In this document: positions 18,061 through 28,870 of the stretch, piece after piece
Position numbering within the stretch: the stretch's first letter is position 1
How the letters are laid out: the number at the start of each line of letters is the position of its first letter
Made by a program: the position numbers and the translations under genes
Assembly (NCBI RefSeq): GCF_001729745.1
Contig: NZ_CP017186.1
Coordinates: forward strand, 3,782,001-3,846,000
Reading direction: 5' to 3'
Source: Enterobacter hormaechei subsp. hoffmannii
GTDB lineage: Bacteria; Pseudomonadota; Gammaproteobacteria; Enterobacterales; Enterobacteriaceae
Length of the DNA: 64,000 nucleotides
Notes under the pieces: generated by a model
Database searches by the model: none
Told to the model about the DNA's origin: nothing
Seen by the model: only the letters and a program-made list of their open reading frames with translations

Positions 18061-20238
18061 TTATCCGATCTTACGTTTTCCCGTTTTTTTCGTCCCCGAA
18101 GCCCCACCGTTCGAACGCTGATGCACAATTGGCGTGTGCTTGGTCAGCGCCGGGCGCGTATTGCGGTTCTGGCGGCGCGCTTCGCGCATCTCTTCCAGCG
18201 TTGGCGCAGGCACCAGGCAATCACGACGCGAGCCGATCAGGTGCTTTTTCCCCATCTCTTCCAGCGCCTGACGGATCAGCGGCCAGTTTTTCGGGTCGTG
18301 ATAGCGCAGCAGCGCTTTGTGCAGACGGCGCTGTTTATCCCCTTTCGGCACCACCACGTCTTCACTCTTATAGCCAATCTTACTTAGCGGGTTTTTGCCG
18401 GTGTAATACATGGTCGTCGAGTTAGCGAGCGGCGACGGGTAGAAGTTCTGCACCTGATCCAGACGGAATCGACGCTGCTTCAGCCACAGCGCCAGGTTCA
18501 CCATGTCTTCATCTCGGGTGCCGGGGTGCGCGGAGATGAAGTATGGGATCAGATACTGCTCTTTCCCCGCCTGTTTTGAAAAGGTATCAAACAGCTGTTT
18601 AAAGCGGTCATAGCTGCCCATGCCCGGCTTCATCATTTTGGACAGCGGGCCCTCTTCGGTGTGCTCCGGGGCGATCTTCAGATAACCGCCCACGTGGTGC
18701 GTCGCCAGCTCTTTGATGTAGCGCGGATCTTCCACCGCAATGTCGTAACGCACGCCGGAGGCGATCAGGATCTTCTTGATGCCTTTCAGGTCACGGGCGC
18801 GACGGTAAAGGTTGATCGTCGGCTCGTGGTTGGTGTCCATATGCTCGCAAATGCTCGGATAGACGCAGGAGAGACGACGACAGGTCTGCTCAGCGCGCGG
18901 CGATTTGCAGCGCAGCATGTACATGTTAGCCGTTGGACCACCCAGATCGGAGATTACGCCGGTAAAGCCCGGGACCGTGTCGCGAATCGCTTCGATCTCG
19001 TTAACAATCGACTCTTCGGAACGGCTCTGAATAATACGACCTTCGTGTTCGGTGATCGAACAGAAGGAGCACCCGCCGAAGCAGCCGCGCATGATGTTGA
19101 CCGAGAAGCGGATCATCTCGTACGCCGGAATACGGCTGTTGCCATATGACGGATGCGGCACACGCTTGTACGGCAGGGCAAAAACGCTGTCCATCTCTTC
19201 GGTAGAGAGCGGGATCGCCGGCGGGTTAACCCAGATATAACGCTCGCCGTGCTTTTGCATCAACGCGCGGGCACAGCCCGGGTTGGTTTCATGGTGCAGA
19301 ATACGGGAGGCGTGTGCGTAGAGCACCTTGTCAGCTTTGACCTTCTCATATGACGGCAGCAGCACATAGGTCTTTTCCCACGGCTTCGGACGCGGCGGCT
19401 GCACCACCACGGCCTTTGCATCCGCTTTCTTCGGCTCAACTGGTTTGTTATCCGCGCACGGCAGATCGTCACCGTACGGGTGCGGGATAGGGTCGATTTT
19501 GCCCGGCATATCGATAATGCGGGAATCCACCCCGCTCCAGCCCGGCAGCGCCTCTTTCACCATGATCGCGGTGTTGCGCACGTCGCGGATCTCGCTGACC
19601 GCTTCACCCTGCGCCAGGCGATGCGCCACTTCCACCAGCGGACGCTCGCCGTTGCCGAAGATCAGCATGTCGGCTTTCGAATCCACCAGCACCGAACGGC
19701 GCACGGTGTCAGACCAGTAGTCGTAGTGCGCGGTGCGGCGCAGGCTCGCCTCGATGCCGCCCAGGATCACCGGCACGTCTTTCCATGCTTCTTTGCATCG
19801 CTGGGTGTAGACGAGGGTCGCGCGATCGGGACGTTTACCCGCCACGTTATCTGCCGTATAAGCGTCGTCATGACGCAGCTTACGGTCCGCGGTATAGCGG
19901 TTGATCATCGAGTCCATGTTGCCCGCGGTCACGCCAAAGAACAGGTTAGGTTTACCCAGACGCATAAAGTCGTCTTTGCTGTTCCAGTCAGGCTGAGAAA
20001 TAATCCCCACGCGGAAACCCTGAGCTTCCAGCATACGGCCGCAGATCGCCATGCCAAAGCTCGGGTGATCGACATACGCATCACCCGTCACCAGAATGAT
20101 ATCGCAGCTGTCCCAGCCCAGTTGATCCATCTCTTCCCGGGACATCGGCAGGAACGGCGCCGGTCCAAAGCAGGCTGCCCAGTACTGGGGCCAGGAGAAG
20201 AGGTCGCGATCCGGCTGGATCAGGGAAATTGCGCTCAT
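18061..20238 (-). CDS. ygiQ: YgiQ family radical SAM protein
   Basis: Large cytoplasmic radical SAM protein of 725 residues (739 in E. coli). An N-terminal DUF3362/B12-binding-like region comes first; the radical SAM core carries the cluster motif CFGGCSFC in [18 protein letters not shown]. The basic C-terminus is shorter than in E. coli. The start at 20238 ([16 protein letters not shown]) agrees with the family; the frame continues 47 codons upstream but those residues are unlike it. The reaction is unknown. It converges with dkgA, and a BIME lies between it and ftsP. Confidence 0.93.
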   Translation of the reverse strand: MSAISLIQPDRDLFSWPQYWAACFGPAPFLPMSREEMDQLGWDSCDIILVTGDAYVDHPSFGMAICGRMLEAQGFRVGIISQPDWNSKDDFMRLGKPNLFFGVTAGNMDSMINRYTADRKLRHDDAYTADNVAGKRPDRATLVYTQRCKEAWKDVPVILGGIEASLRRTAHYDYWSDTVRRSVLVDSKADMLIFGNGERPLVEVAHRLAQGEAVSEIRDVRNTAIMVKEALPGWSGVDSRIIDMPGKIDPIPHPYGDDLPCADNKPVEPKKADAKAVVVQPPRPKPWEKTYVLLPSYEKVKADKVLYAHASRILHHETNPGCARALMQKHGERYIWVNPPAIPLSTEEMDSVFALPYKRVPHPSYGNSRIPAYEMIRFSVNIMRGCFGGCSFCSITEHEGRIIQSRSEESIVNEIEAIRDTVPGFTGVISDLGGPTANMYMLRCKSPRAEQTCRRLSCVYPSICEHMDTNHEPTINLYRRARDLKGIKKILIASGVRYDIAVEDPRYIKELATHHVGGYLKIAPEHTEEGPLSKMMKPGMGSYDRFKQLFDTFSKQAGKEQYLIPYFISAHPGTRDEDMVNLALWLKQRRFRLDQVQNFYPSPLANSTTMYYTGKNPLSKIGYKSEDVVVPKGDKQRRLHKALLRYHDPKNWPLIRQALEEMGKKHLIGSRRDCLVPAPTLEEMREARRQNRNTRPALTKHTPIVHQRSNGGASGTKKTGKRKIG

Positions 20239-20316
20239 AATGCTTCCGAAGAAAAAATAGACAAAAGGAGCGGGATTATACGCTGGTTTATCGGGGGAAA
20301 TGAAGGGGTATTTATT

Positions 20317-20384
20317 GCCCGGTGACGCTACGCTTACCGGGCCTACGGGCCTGTAGGTCGGGTAAGGCGAAGCCGCCACCCGAC
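20317..20384. repeat. BIME: two REP elements in inverted orientation
   Basis: GCCCGGTGACGCTACGC...CCGGGCCTAC and, 6 bases later, GTAGGTCGGGTAAGGCG...CCACCCGAC: a classic head-to-head REP pair at the 3' end of ftsP, 79 bases before the ygiQ start. Confidence 0.88.
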
Positions 20385-20389
20385 TCGTT

Positions 20390-21802
20390 TTACGGTGCCG
20401 GATTCACCAGCATCTGCCCTACCGACCCCCTGTCCATCATCTCCAGCGTCTGGCTGTGGAACAGGAACGGGAAGTGCGGCCATGACGGCTGTCCATAGTA
20501 GACGAGCAGTTCTACCTGCCCATCCACCCAAACGGTATCTTTCCAGCCCCTGTCTTCCGGGAACGGCATCGCCCCGTTGACGTTGCGGATCAGGAATGAC
20601 ACCCCTTCAATATGGAACGACTGCGGCATCTCCGAGCGGACGGTCCAGCGCTCCCAGGTTCCCTGCTGGGCGGTGATATCAATACGGTTTACGTCCCACA
20701 GCGCGCCGTTGATGCCCGGATCGTCGCCAAGGCTGATATCGCGACTGCGTACTGCAGGGCCGGTCACAATTTCCTGCGGCAGCAGGCGCATCGGCAGACT
20801 GTCGGTCACCAGCGGCAACAGGCCGGTCGGGCGCAGCGTCAGCACCAGCGTGGAGACCAGAACGCTCGACGGTTCAAAGAAGCCGCGTATGCGGTCAACA
20901 ATGCTTGCCGCTTCGCCGCAGGTCACGGACACTTCATCCCCGTTGGTCATATCCACGAGGATTTCACGACGTTCGCCCGGCGCAAGCGCCAGCTGTTTCA
21001 CCGACACCGGCGCAGGTAATAACCCCTGATCGCCTGAAATCACATGCAGGGCACGGCCGTCGCTCATTTGCAGCAGGTAGCGGCGCGAGTTAGAGGCATT
21101 CAACAGACGCAGGCGCACCCAGCCACGAGACACTTCGACATACGGGCTTTGCGCGCCGTTAACCAGCAGCGTATCGCCCACAAAGCCACCGCTGCCCGGC
21201 TCGCTGTACTCCGGCGTACCGAAGTTATCCAGACGCTTGTCCTGAATAATGATCGGGAAATCATCAACACCGTAGTGATTCGGGATCGGCAGCGTTTTAC
21301 TGACCTCATCTTCAATCAGCCACATCCCGGCCAGGCCGTTATAGACCTGCTGGGCGGTGCGGTTCGGGGTGTTGGCGTGATACCACAATGTCGCCGCGCT
21401 CTGACGAATCGGGAGGACGGGCGCCCAGTCGGCATTCGGCGACATCATGCGCGCCGCGCCGCCCATCAGCGGCCCCGGCACCTGCAACCCACTGACGGTC
21501 ATTGCGACATTTTCCGTCGTCCGGTTACTGTAGATGAGCTTGACGTCATCCCCATTCCACACGCGAATGGTCGGCCCGAGGTAGCGTCCGTTAATGCCCC
21601 ATACCTGCGCGCGCGTTCCCTGGGTAAAGGACCAGTGGCTACGCTGAAGCGTGAGGAATAGCGGCTGTCCGCGACGGGATTCAATCAACGGCGGAATAGG
21701 CAGCGGCTGTTGCTGCCCGGCGGCGCTGGCTGTCCGCGGCATCGCACCCGCACAAAGGGCGATACCCGAAGCCTGAATAAACTGACGCCGACTGAGTGAC
21801 AT
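20390..21802 (-). CDS. ftsP: FtsP (SufI), Tat-exported cell-division protein
   Basis: Periplasmic multicopper-oxidase-fold protein that protects the divisome under stress. From ATG 21802 it is 470 residues, the E. coli length. It begins with a clear twin-arginine signal ([18 protein letters not shown], cleavage near ASA), a model Tat substrate. Three cupredoxin domains follow, but the copper ligands of true oxidases are not evident, as in E. coli SufI. An upstream in-frame ATG overlapping plsC would mask the signal peptide and is unlikely. It follows plsC in the same direction with a 61-bp gap. Confidence 0.96.
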   Translation of the reverse strand: MSLSRRQFIQASGIALCAGAMPRTASAAGQQQPLPIPPLIESRRGQPLFLTLQRSHWSFTQGTRAQVWGINGRYLGPTIRVWNGDDVKLIYSNRTTENVAMTVSGLQVPGPLMGGAARMMSPNADWAPVLPIRQSAATLWYHANTPNRTAQQVYNGLAGMWLIEDEVSKTLPIPNHYGVDDFPIIIQDKRLDNFGTPEYSEPGSGGFVGDTLLVNGAQSPYVEVSRGWVRLRLLNASNSRRYLLQMSDGRALHVISGDQGLLPAPVSVKQLALAPGERREILVDMTNGDEVSVTCGEAASIVDRIRGFFEPSSVLVSTLVLTLRPTGLLPLVTDSLPMRLLPQEIVTGPAVRSRDISLGDDPGINGALWDVNRIDITAQQGTWERWTVRSEMPQSFHIEGVSFLIRNVNGAMPFPEDRGWKDTVWVDGQVELLVYYGQPSWPHFPFLFHSQTLEMMDRGSVGQMLVNPAP

Positions 21803-21863
21803 ATAAGCTCCATCTGAAACGACTAACAACGCGGGAATTCGTTTTCCCTTGAACGAAACCGGG

Positions 21864-22601
21864 TTAAATCTTACCGGCGGCTTCTCGCTCTGCAACTTCT
21901 TTATCGAGCTGTGCAATGTGCTGAGCCATCAGCTCGCGGCAGTGCGTGGCCAGCTCGCGCACCTGGTCTTTACCGTATTTGGAGGTATCCACCGGCGGTA
22001 GCATTTCGACAATGACCAGTCCGTTTTTCAGACGGTTAAGATTAATCTTATTCGATGTATTGGAAACGCACACGGGAATAATTGGAACGCCTGCCGCAAT
22101 TGCAGCATGAAACGCGCCGGTCTTGAACGGCAGCAGGCCGCGACCGCGGCTGCGCGTCCCTTCCGGGAACATCCAGATTGAGATCCGGCGCTTTTTAAAC
22201 TGATCCACCACTTCCGCAATGGTGCCATGCGCTTTCGCACGGTTGTTGCGGTCAATCAGCAAGTTACCGGTGAGCCAGTACAGTTGGCCGAAAAGCGGGA
22301 TCCACAGCAGGCTCTTTTTCCCGACGGTTACGGTCGGCGGAATAACAATATTTGAGGCCGTCACCATATCGTAGTTGTTCTGATGGTTAGCGATATAGAT
22401 GGCGTTACCGAAATTCTCCGCCCCTTCAGGCAGACGCTTTTCAACCTTCAGGCCGAACAATGGCGCAAGGCGACCAAACATGTGCCCGAACGTCGCGACA
22501 TGTTTTGGGTTACGCGGGCTGAACAGGCAATAAATCGATCCGAAAATACAGACCAGAATGCAGTAAATAACGGTAAGAATAAGACGAACAATGTATAGCA
22601 T
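21864..22601 (-). CDS. plsC: PlsC, 1-acyl-sn-glycerol-3-phosphate acyltransferase
   Basis: Inner-membrane enzyme that acylates lysophosphatidic acid to phosphatidic acid, the second step of phospholipid synthesis; essential in E. coli. The protein is 245 residues from ATG 22601, which has AGAGG upstream. The catalytic HX4D motif is His73/Asp78 in NHQNNYD, and the substrate motif FPEGTR is at about 145-150. An N-terminal hydrophobic helix is present (residues 3-27). It lies between parC and ftsP in the E. coli order. Confidence 0.97.
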   Translation of the reverse strand: MLYIVRLILTVIYCILVCIFGSIYCLFSPRNPKHVATFGHMFGRLAPLFGLKVEKRLPEGAENFGNAIYIANHQNNYDMVTASNIVIPPTVTVGKKSLLWIPLFGQLYWLTGNLLIDRNNRAKAHGTIAEVVDQFKKRRISIWMFPEGTRSRGRGLLPFKTGAFHAAIAAGVPIIPVCVSNTSNKINLNRLKNGLVIVEMLPPVDTSKYGKDQVRELATHCRELMAQHIAQLDKEVAEREAAGKI

Positions 22602-22764
22602 AGCGACCTCTGAAGCCCTGACAGCTGACAATTATACTTCACCTGTGGCCAGGTAAGGACTTTATTACGAGCGCGTATTGTTAATCGCAACGCACGAATT
22701 AACAACGTTTTTACGGGAAATTTTATGGTAATCCCCCTCCGGAAAGAGGGGGGGATGAAACAGG

Positions 22765-25023
22765 TTACTCTTCGCTGTCGTCCGCTTTGCTGCGCGCCGG
22801 CGAGTCGATCTCCACGCGGTCGATGCGCTGCAGGCCACGCATCAGTGAGCCGCGACGTCCGCGCTCGCCAACCACCTTCTGCAACTCTTCCGGACGCAGT
22901 TTGATCTTACGTTTGCCGACATGAATGGTCAGCGTGCTCTGCGGCGGCAGCAGGAAGAGATGCGCCAGGCTATCTTCGCCTTTTGCCGCTTCCGCTGACG
23001 GGATACTGATGATCTTGTTGCCCTTCCCTTTCGACAGCTCCGGCAGATCGCTGACCGGGAACATCAGCATGCGTCCGGCAGCGGTGATCGCCAGCAGCAT
23101 ATCGCTTTCGTTCTCGATGATCAGCGGCGGCATGACGTGGGCGTTATCCGGCAGGCTGATCAGCGCTTTACCGGCGCGGTTACGCGATACCAGATCGTTA
23201 AAGGTGCAGATAAAGCCGTAGCCAGCATCAGACGCCATCAGCAGTTTTTGATTGTCGGCTTCCATCAGCATATGGTCAACCGTGGCGCCCGGCGGCAGCG
23301 TCAGCTTGCCGGTCAGCGGTTCGCCCTGCCCGCGCGCGGATGGCAGCGTGATCGGATCAATGGCGTAGCTGCGGCCCGTGGAGTCGATAAACGCCACCGG
23401 CTGGTTGCTCTTGCCCTTCACCGCCGCCTTGAAGCTGTCACCGGATTTGTAGCTCAGACCCGGCGCGTCGATATCGTGGCCTTTGGCGCTACGCACCCAG
23501 CCGCTCTGGGAAAGCACGATGGTCACCGGCTCGGACGGCAGCATGTCGTGCTCGTTCATCGCCTTCGCTTCTTCGCGCTCATGCAGCGGAGAACGACGGT
23601 CGTCGCCAAAGGCGTCGGCATCGGCCTGCAACTCTTTCTTCAGCAGGGTGTTCATCTTGCGCTCGGACGCCAGAATCGCCTGAAGTTGATCGCGCTCTTT
23701 TTCCAGCTCGTTCTGCTCGCCGCGGATCTTCATCTCTTCCAGCTTAGCGAGATGGCGCAGCTTCAGTTCGAGGATCGCTTCAGCCTGGGTTTCGCTGATG
23801 CCAAAGCGCGACATCAGGGCAGGCTTAGGTTCGTCCTCGGTACGAATGATCTCAATCACTTCGTCAATGTTGAGGAACGCCACCAGCAAACCTTCGAGGA
23901 TATGCAGGCGCTTAAGCACTTTCTCCAGGCGATGGTTCAGACGGCGGCGCACCGTATCGCGGCGGAAGGCCAGCCATTCGGTGAGGATCTCCAGCAGGTT
24001 TTTCACCGCCGGGCGACCGTCCAGACCAATCATGTTCAGGTTGATGCGGTAGCTTTTTTCCAGATCGGTAGTGGCGAACAGGTGGTTCATCACCTGCTCC
24101 ATATCCACGCGGTTAGAACGCGGCACAATCACCAGACGGGTCGGGTTTTCGTGGTCCGATTCGTCACGCAGGTCGTCCACCATCGGCAGCTTTTTATTGC
24201 GCATCTGGGAGGCAATCTGCTCCAGCACCTTCGCGCCGGAGACCTGGTGCGGCAGCGCGGTGATCACCACGGCGCCATCCTCTTTGGTCCATACCGCACG
24301 CATGCGCACGGAGCCGCGGCCGTTCTGGTAGATTTTACGGATTTCCGCACGCGAGGTGATGATCTCGGCTTCGGTCGGATAGTCCGGCCCCTGCACGATA
24401 TCCAGCAGATCGTCCAGCGAGGTTTTTGGCTGCTCAATCAGGGTGATGGCGGCTTTCGCCACTTCACGCAGGTTGTGCGGCGGAATGTCCGTCGCCATTC
24501 CCACGGCGATACCGGTCGTGCCGTTCAGCAGGATGTTCGGCAGACGCGCAGGCAGCATTTTCGGCTCCTGCATCGTACCGTCGAAGTTTGGCACCCAGTC
24601 GACCGTACCCTGCCCCAGCTCGCCCAACAGCACTTCGGCATATTTAGACAGGCGGGATTCGGTATAACGCATCGCCGCGAAGGATTTCGGATCGTCCGGC
24701 GCCCCCCAGTTCCCCTGGCCATCCACCAGCGGATAGCGGTAAGAGAACGGCTGGGCCATCAGCACCATCGCTTCATAGCAGGCGCTGTCACCGTGCGGAT
24801 GGTATTTCCCCAGCACGTCACCGACGGTACGGGCGGATTTCTTGAACTTGGCGGTCGCATTCAGCCCCAGTTCGGACATCGCATAGACGATGCGGCGCTG
24901 AACGGGCTTCAGGCCATCCCCGATAAACGGCAACGCCCTGTCCATGATGACGTACATGGAGTAGTTCAGGTAGGCGTTTTCCGTGAATTCATGTAGCGCG
25001 AGGCGCTCTGCCATATCGCTCAT
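22765..25023 (-). CDS. parC: ParC, DNA topoisomerase IV subunit A
   Basis: Breakage-reunion subunit of topoisomerase IV, which decatenates daughter chromosomes; forms a C2E2 complex with ParE (encoded at 43-44.9 kb). It has 752 residues as in E. coli. The active-site tyrosine is Tyr120 (AAMRY). In the quinolone-resistance region Ser80 and Glu84 are both wild type (HGDSACYEA), so no target mutation is visible there. The C-terminal beta-pinwheel follows. GAGGAA lies upstream of the start. A G/C-rich hairpin at 22731-22756 follows the stop but lacks a clear T-run. Confidence 0.98.
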   Translation of the reverse strand: MSDMAERLALHEFTENAYLNYSMYVIMDRALPFIGDGLKPVQRRIVYAMSELGLNATAKFKKSARTVGDVLGKYHPHGDSACYEAMVLMAQPFSYRYPLVDGQGNWGAPDDPKSFAAMRYTESRLSKYAEVLLGELGQGTVDWVPNFDGTMQEPKMLPARLPNILLNGTTGIAVGMATDIPPHNLREVAKAAITLIEQPKTSLDDLLDIVQGPDYPTEAEIITSRAEIRKIYQNGRGSVRMRAVWTKEDGAVVITALPHQVSGAKVLEQIASQMRNKKLPMVDDLRDESDHENPTRLVIVPRSNRVDMEQVMNHLFATTDLEKSYRINLNMIGLDGRPAVKNLLEILTEWLAFRRDTVRRRLNHRLEKVLKRLHILEGLLVAFLNIDEVIEIIRTEDEPKPALMSRFGISETQAEAILELKLRHLAKLEEMKIRGEQNELEKERDQLQAILASERKMNTLLKKELQADADAFGDDRRSPLHEREEAKAMNEHDMLPSEPVTIVLSQSGWVRSAKGHDIDAPGLSYKSGDSFKAAVKGKSNQPVAFIDSTGRSYAIDPITLPSARGQGEPLTGKLTLPPGATVDHMLMEADNQKLLMASDAGYGFICTFNDLVSRNRAGKALISLPDNAHVMPPLIIENESDMLLAITAAGRMLMFPVSDLPELSKGKGNKIISIPSAEAAKGEDSLAHLFLLPPQSTLTIHVGKRKIKLRPEELQKVVGERGRRGSLMRGLQRIDRVEIDSPARSKADDSEE

Positions 25024-25104
25024 TACGTGTGATTCCTCAACTCAGAAACCGATGGGTTTCAGGCAATATTGCCGCAGATACTACCTCATCTGGCGAGTTG
25101 AGTC

Positions 25105-25136
25105 ACAAAGAAAAAGGGCCGCATAAGCGGCCCTTT
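25105..25136 (-). terminator. Terminator of ygiW
   Basis: AAAGGGCCGC, loop ATAA, GCGGCCCTTT: a perfect 10-bp stem. Read on the minus strand it is followed by TTTTTC-type T-rich sequence, 5 bases after the ygiW stop. Confidence 0.8.
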
Positions 25137-25141
25137 CCGGG

Positions 25142-25543
25142 TTATTTGTTCAGCTTGATAACCTGCTTCACGTCGATTTCAAACTCGTTCCAGTCTTTAT
25201 CGATTTTACCCTGGAGTTCGACTTTATCCTGTGGCGTCACCGTCACGCCGTTCCAGCGCTTGTGGTCGATCTCCACCACCACCGTGCCGCTTTCATCGCG
25301 GAAGGTGTAACGGTCATCGGACAGGCGCTCGGTAATATTACCGCGCAGCTTCACCCAGCTGTCGTCCTTCATATCTTTGACTTTAGCCGCGGTAGTGAGG
25401 TTGGCGTTATTATCGACAAAGCCACCCTGCTGGGTTTGCGTCTGGGTCTGTGTCGCAGATGGGCCAGAGAAGCCACCCTGTGCAGCAAAAACAGGGGCAG
25501 TGGTCATCATCATGATGGCAGCAATTGCAGCGTATTTTTTCAT
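25142..25543 (-). CDS. ygiW: YgiW, periplasmic OB-fold stress protein
   Basis: Secreted BOF/NirD-YgiW-YdeI family protein of 133 residues; in E. coli it is linked to tolerance of hydrogen peroxide, cadmium and acid, and in Salmonella the homologue VisP binds peptidoglycan. A signal peptide is plain (MKKYAAIAAIMMMTTAPVFA, cleavage after VFA). A Gln/Thr-rich linker (TQTQTQTQQ) precedes the OB-fold domain. The start is ATG 25543; the frame extends 12 codons upstream without support. It is divergent from qseBC across 139 bp, and QseB is known to influence ygiW in relatives. Confidence 0.94.
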   Translation of the reverse strand: MKKYAAIAAIMMMTTAPVFAAQGGFSGPSATQTQTQTQQGGFVDNNANLTTAAKVKDMKDDSWVKLRGNITERLSDDRYTFRDESGTVVVEIDHKRWNGVTVTPQDKVELQGKIDKDWNEFEIDVKQVIKLNK

Positions 25544-25682
25544 CTTAATCTCTCCCTTTAATGTCGTTTCACAATCCATTAAACAGGGTAAACCTTAACA
25601 ACTTCTTAAGGGGAAAATTTATTTATTTTTACTGTACAGCAGGCGCTTGCAGAAGGTTTACTGACGGCATCAAGGAGGAAAT

Positions 25683-26342
25683 ATGCGCATTTTACTGGTA
25701 GAAGACGACAAGCTCATCGGCGATGGCATCAAAGCGGGCTTAAGCAAAATGGGCTTTAACGTGGACTGGTTTACCGACGGTAAAACCGGGCAGGCGGCCC
25801 TGTACACCGCGCCGTACGATGCCGTGGTGCTGGACCTGACGCTGCCGGAAATCGACGGGCTTGAGATCCTGCGCGCCTGGCGCGAAAGCGGTAAGAGCGA
25901 ACCGGTGCTGATCCTCACCGCGCGGGATGCGCTGAATCAGCGCGTCGAAGGGTTACGCCTGGGGGCGGATGATTACCTGTGTAAGCCGTTCGCGCTGATT
26001 GAAGTGGCAGCCCGCCTCGAAGCGCTGGTGCGCCGCAGCCACGGGCAGGCGCGCAGCGAGCTGCGTCACGGCAAGGTCACGCTCGATCCGGCAAGTCTCG
26101 TCGCCACGCTGGAGGGCGAAACGCTGGTGCTCAAACCCAAAGAGTTCGCCCTGCTGGAACTGCTGATGCGCAACGCGGGCCGCGTGCTACCGCGCAAGGC
26201 CATCGAAGAGAAACTCTACAACTGGGATGATGACGTCTCCAGCAACGCCGTCGAAGTCCACGTTCATCATTTACGCCGCAAGCTCGGCAGCGAATTTATC
26301 CGCACCGTGCACGGCATCGGTTATACCCTGGGTGACGCATGA
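25683..26342 (+). CDS. qseB: QseB, response regulator
   Basis: OmpR-family response regulator of 219 residues, partner of QseC in the quorum/catecholamine-responsive system controlling motility and other genes. The receiver domain has the acidic pocket EDD (residues 7-9), phospho-acceptor Asp51 and Lys in CKPF. The C-terminal winged-helix domain ends [11 protein letters not shown] strong AAGGAGG site precedes the ATG. Its stop overlaps the qseC start as ATGA, giving coupled translation. The 139-bp gap shared with ygiW probably holds autoregulatory QseB sites. Confidence 0.96.
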   Translation: MRILLVEDDKLIGDGIKAGLSKMGFNVDWFTDGKTGQAALYTAPYDAVVLDLTLPEIDGLEILRAWRESGKSEPVLILTARDALNQRVEGLRLGADDYLCKPFALIEVAARLEALVRRSHGQARSELRHGKVTLDPASLVATLEGETLVLKPKEFALLELLMRNAGRVLPRKAIEEKLYNWDDDVSSNAVEVHVHHLRRKLGSEFIRTVHGIGYTLGDA

Positions 26343-27688
26343 AACTGACCCAACGCCTGAGCCTGAAGCTGCGCCTGACGCTCCTCTTTTTGCTGCTGTC
26401 CCTGGCGGCCTGGTTTGCCGCAAGCGTGGTGGCCTGGCACCAGACGACCGACAAGCTCGATAAGCTGTTCGATACCCAGCAGATGCTGTTTGCCAAACGG
26501 CTGCTGACGATGGACGTGGACGAACTCCGCGCCCCGGAACGCATGCGCGAGGTGCCGAAAAAAGCCAAACACGGCCATCTTGACGACGATGCGCTGGCTT
26601 TCGCAATCTTCACCGCAGACGGCAGCATGGTGCTTAACGACGGTGAGAACGGGCGCGACATACCTTATCACTACCGCCGGGACGGATTTGATGACGGTCG
26701 GTTGCAGGATGACAACGACGAATGGCGTTTCCTGTGGCTGACCTCCCCGGACGGGAAATACCGCGTGGTGGTTGGCCAGGAGTGGGAGTACCGACAGGAT
26801 ATGGCGCTGGATGTGGTCAGCTCACAGCTGACGCCGTGGCTGGTGGCGCTGCCCGTAATGCTGCTGTTGCTGATTGTCCTGCTGAGCCGGGAACTGAAAC
26901 CACTGAAAAACCTGGCGCAGACCCTGCGTTCACGCTCGCCGGATGCGACCGATACGCTGCCCACCCACGGCGTGCCGACGGAGGTTCGCCCGCTGCTTGA
27001 TGCGCTTAACCATCTTTTCGCCCGTACGCAGGAGATGATGGCCCGCGAGCGCCGCTTCACCTCGGATGCCGCTCATGAGTTGCGCAGCCCGCTTGCCGCG
27101 CTGAAGGTGCAAACCGACGTGGCGCAGCTTTCACTTGACGATCCCGGGGCGCAGTCTAAAGCGCTGGGGCAATTGCATGCGGGCATCGACCGCGCCTCCC
27201 GGCTGGTGGATCAGCTTCTCACCCTGTCGCGCCTGGATTCACTGGATAATCTTGATAACGTCGAACCCGTGATGATGGCCGATTTGCTGCAATCCGCGGT
27301 GCTGGATATCTGGCATCCGGCGCAGCAGGCGGGCATTGATATTCGGCTCAACGTCAACGCGCCCGAGGTGATGCGTCACGGACAGCCGCTATTGCTGAGC
27401 CTGCTGGCGCGTAACCTGCTGGACAACGCCGTTCGTTACAGCCCGCGCGGCAGCGTGGTGGACGTGACGCTGAACACCCAAAGCTTTACCGTGCGCGACA
27501 ACGGCCCGGGCATTTCAACCGATGCGCTGGCGCGTCTCGGCGAGCGCTTTTATCGTCCACCGGGCCAGGACGCCACCGGCAGCGGTCTGGGGTTGTCTAT
27601 CGTGAAGCGCATCGCGGCGTTACACGGGATGCGCGTCTCGCTGGGCAATGCGCCTGAAGGGGGCTTTGAGGTGACCGTCAGCTGGTAG
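26339..27688 (+). CDS. qseC: QseC, sensor histidine kinase
   Basis: Inner-membrane sensor kinase of 449 residues (same as E. coli), reported to sense autoinducer-3 and catecholamines and to act as kinase and phosphatase for QseB. Layout: TM1 (about 12-34), periplasmic sensor (about 35-160), TM2 (about 163-183), HAMP-like linker, dimerisation domain with the phospho-acceptor His246 ([11 protein letters not shown]), then a HATPase domain with N box ([10 protein letters not shown]), G1 (DNGPGI) and G2 (GSGLGLSI) motifs. Translation is coupled to qseB. Confidence 0.96.
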   Translation: MKLTQRLSLKLRLTLLFLLLSLAAWFAASVVAWHQTTDKLDKLFDTQQMLFAKRLLTMDVDELRAPERMREVPKKAKHGHLDDDALAFAIFTADGSMVLNDGENGRDIPYHYRRDGFDDGRLQDDNDEWRFLWLTSPDGKYRVVVGQEWEYRQDMALDVVSSQLTPWLVALPVMLLLLIVLLSRELKPLKNLAQTLRSRSPDATDTLPTHGVPTEVRPLLDALNHLFARTQEMMARERRFTSDAAHELRSPLAALKVQTDVAQLSLDDPGAQSKALGQLHAGIDRASRLVDQLLTLSRLDSLDNLDNVEPVMMADLLQSAVLDIWHPAQQAGIDIRLNVNAPEVMRHGQPLLLSLLARNLLDNAVRYSPRGSVVDVTLNTQSFTVRDNGPGISTDALARLGERFYRPPGQDATGSGLGLSIVKRIAALHGMRVSLGNAPEGGFEVTVSW

Positions 27689-27792
27689 CCATTATTGCGC
27701 TGAGCGCAAAAGACTTTGCACATTTTGCTTATTTTTCCGCTCCGTCCTCGCGCGTAGAATACCTGGCATACTCTCAGCATCGAGGACAAATA

Positions 27793-28374
27793 ATGAGCAA
27801 CATTCTGATTATCAACGGCGCGAAAGAATTTGCGCACTCTAAAGGCCAGCTCAATGACACCCTGACCGAGGTCGCGGATGGTTTCCTGCGCGACGCCGGA
27901 CATGATGTTAAGGTCGTGCGCGCGGACAGCGATTACGACGTGAAGGCCGAAGTGCAGAACTTCCTGTGGGCCGACGTGGTTATCTGGCAGATGCCGGGCT
28001 GGTGGATGGGCGCACCGTGGACCGTGAAAAAATACATGGACGATGTGTTTACCGAAGGTCACGGTTCGCTGTATGCCAGCGACGGCCGCACCCGCTCAGA
28101 CGCGTCTAAAAAATACGGTTCCGGCGGCCTGTTGCAGGGCAAGAAATACATGCTCTCCCTGACCTGGAATGCCCCGCTTGAAGCGTTCACCGAGCAAGAT
28201 CAGTTCTTTGAAGGCGTAGGCGTAGACGGCGCGTATCTGCCATTCCACAAGGCGAATCAGTTCCTGGCTATGGAGCCGCTGCCGACCTTTATCGTCAATG
28301 ACGTAATTAAAATGCCGGACGTCCCACGCTATATCGCAGAATATCGCAAGCATCTCGCGGAAATTTTTGCTTAA
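27793..28374 (+). CDS. mdaB: MdaB, NADPH:quinone reductase
   Basis: FAD-containing flavodoxin-fold quinone reductase of 193 residues that reduces quinones by two electrons, limiting redox cycling; first found through drug resistance in E. coli. Near-identical N-terminus (SNILIINGAK) and the conserved WQMPGWWMGAPW segment that lines the FAD/quinone site are present. It is followed after 30 bp by ygiN, whose product oxidises the quinol back, forming a quinone cycle. It lies downstream of qseBC, which regulates it in E. coli. Confidence 0.96.
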   Translation: MSNILIINGAKEFAHSKGQLNDTLTEVADGFLRDAGHDVKVVRADSDYDVKAEVQNFLWADVVIWQMPGWWMGAPWTVKKYMDDVFTEGHGSLYASDGRTRSDASKKYGSGGLLQGKKYMLSLTWNAPLEAFTEQDQFFEGVGVDGAYLPFHKANQFLAMEPLPTFIVNDVIKMPDVPRYIAEYRKHLAEIFA

Positions 28375-28404
28375 CTGGTAGCCTGGAATTAGAAGGAGTT
28401 AATT

Positions 28405-28719
28405 ATGCTTACCGTTATTGCTGAAATCCGTACGCGTCCTGGCCAACATCACCGCCAGGCGGTGCTGGATGAGTTCGCAAAGATCATCCCGACCGTACTG
28501 AAAGAAGAAGGCTGCCACGGCTACGCGCCAATGGTGGACGCCGCCACCAGCGCAAGCTTCCAGGCGACCGCGCCAGACTCGATCATCATGGTTGAGCAGT
28601 GGGAAACCGTCGCGCACCTTGAAGCGCATTTGCAGACCGCGCATATGAAAGCGTGGAGCGACGCGGTGAAAGGGGACGTTCTGGAAACCCATATTCGTAT
28701 TCTGGAGCAAGGGGTTTAA
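28405..28719 (+). CDS. ygiN: YgiN, quinol monooxygenase (ABM family)
   Basis: Small dimeric ferredoxin-like alpha/beta barrel protein of the antibiotic biosynthesis monooxygenase family, 104 residues, equal to E. coli YgiN. It oxidises menadiol to menadione and partners MdaB. The characteristic pattern is intact: LTVIAEIRTRPGQ at the start, EEGCHGYAP, and EQWE...LEAHLQTAHM. AGAAGGAG lies upstream of the ATG. In E. coli the next gene is parE; here a block of about 14 kb intervenes, starting with the BIME at 28735. Confidence 0.96.
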   Translation: MLTVIAEIRTRPGQHHRQAVLDEFAKIIPTVLKEEGCHGYAPMVDAATSASFQATAPDSIIMVEQWETVAHLEAHLQTAHMKAWSDAVKGDVLETHIRILEQGV

Positions 28720-28734
28720 GTTCTGTGAAATTTA

Positions 28735-28810
28735 CCGGGTGGCACTGCGTTTACCCGGCCTACAACTTCCCTCCCAGGCCCGGTAAGCGTTAACGCCACC
28801 GGGCTTTTTT
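28735..28810. repeat. BIME with terminator-like right half
   Basis: CCGGGTGGCACTGCGTTTACCCGG and, after 15 bases, GCCCGGTAAGCGTTAACGCCACCGGGC followed by a 7-base T-run. The second REP doubles as a convincing Rho-independent terminator for mdaB-ygiN. Confidence 0.83.
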
Positions 28811-28831
28811 TATCACCTTAACACTCAACTG

Positions 28832-28838
28832 CTATGCT
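28832..28838 (+). promoter_or_regulatory. Sigma-S-like -10 box for the BON-LysM gene
   Basis: CTATGCT, preceded by TG and followed by TA, matches the sigma-S -10 CTATACT at 6 of 7 positions, 33 bases before the start. The E. coli homologue ygaU is known to be RpoS- and osmotically induced. Confidence 0.4.
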
Positions 28839-28870
28839 TATTCTGACTTCATGTTAAACAGGAGGATGGA

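Noticed and set aside
20239-20379. Upstream extension of ygiQ by 47 codons
   Set aside because: The added residues come from the BIME and leader; family proteins begin at 20238.
22731-22756. Hairpin after parC as terminator
   Set aside because: The arms are of unequal length and no T-run follows on the parC strand; I could not call it a terminator with confidence.
23137-24996. Long plus-strand open frame (about 620 codons) opposite parC
   Set aside because: It is a shadow of the high-GC parC coding strand, has no ribosome site and shows the His/Arg/Gln-rich composition of antisense frames.
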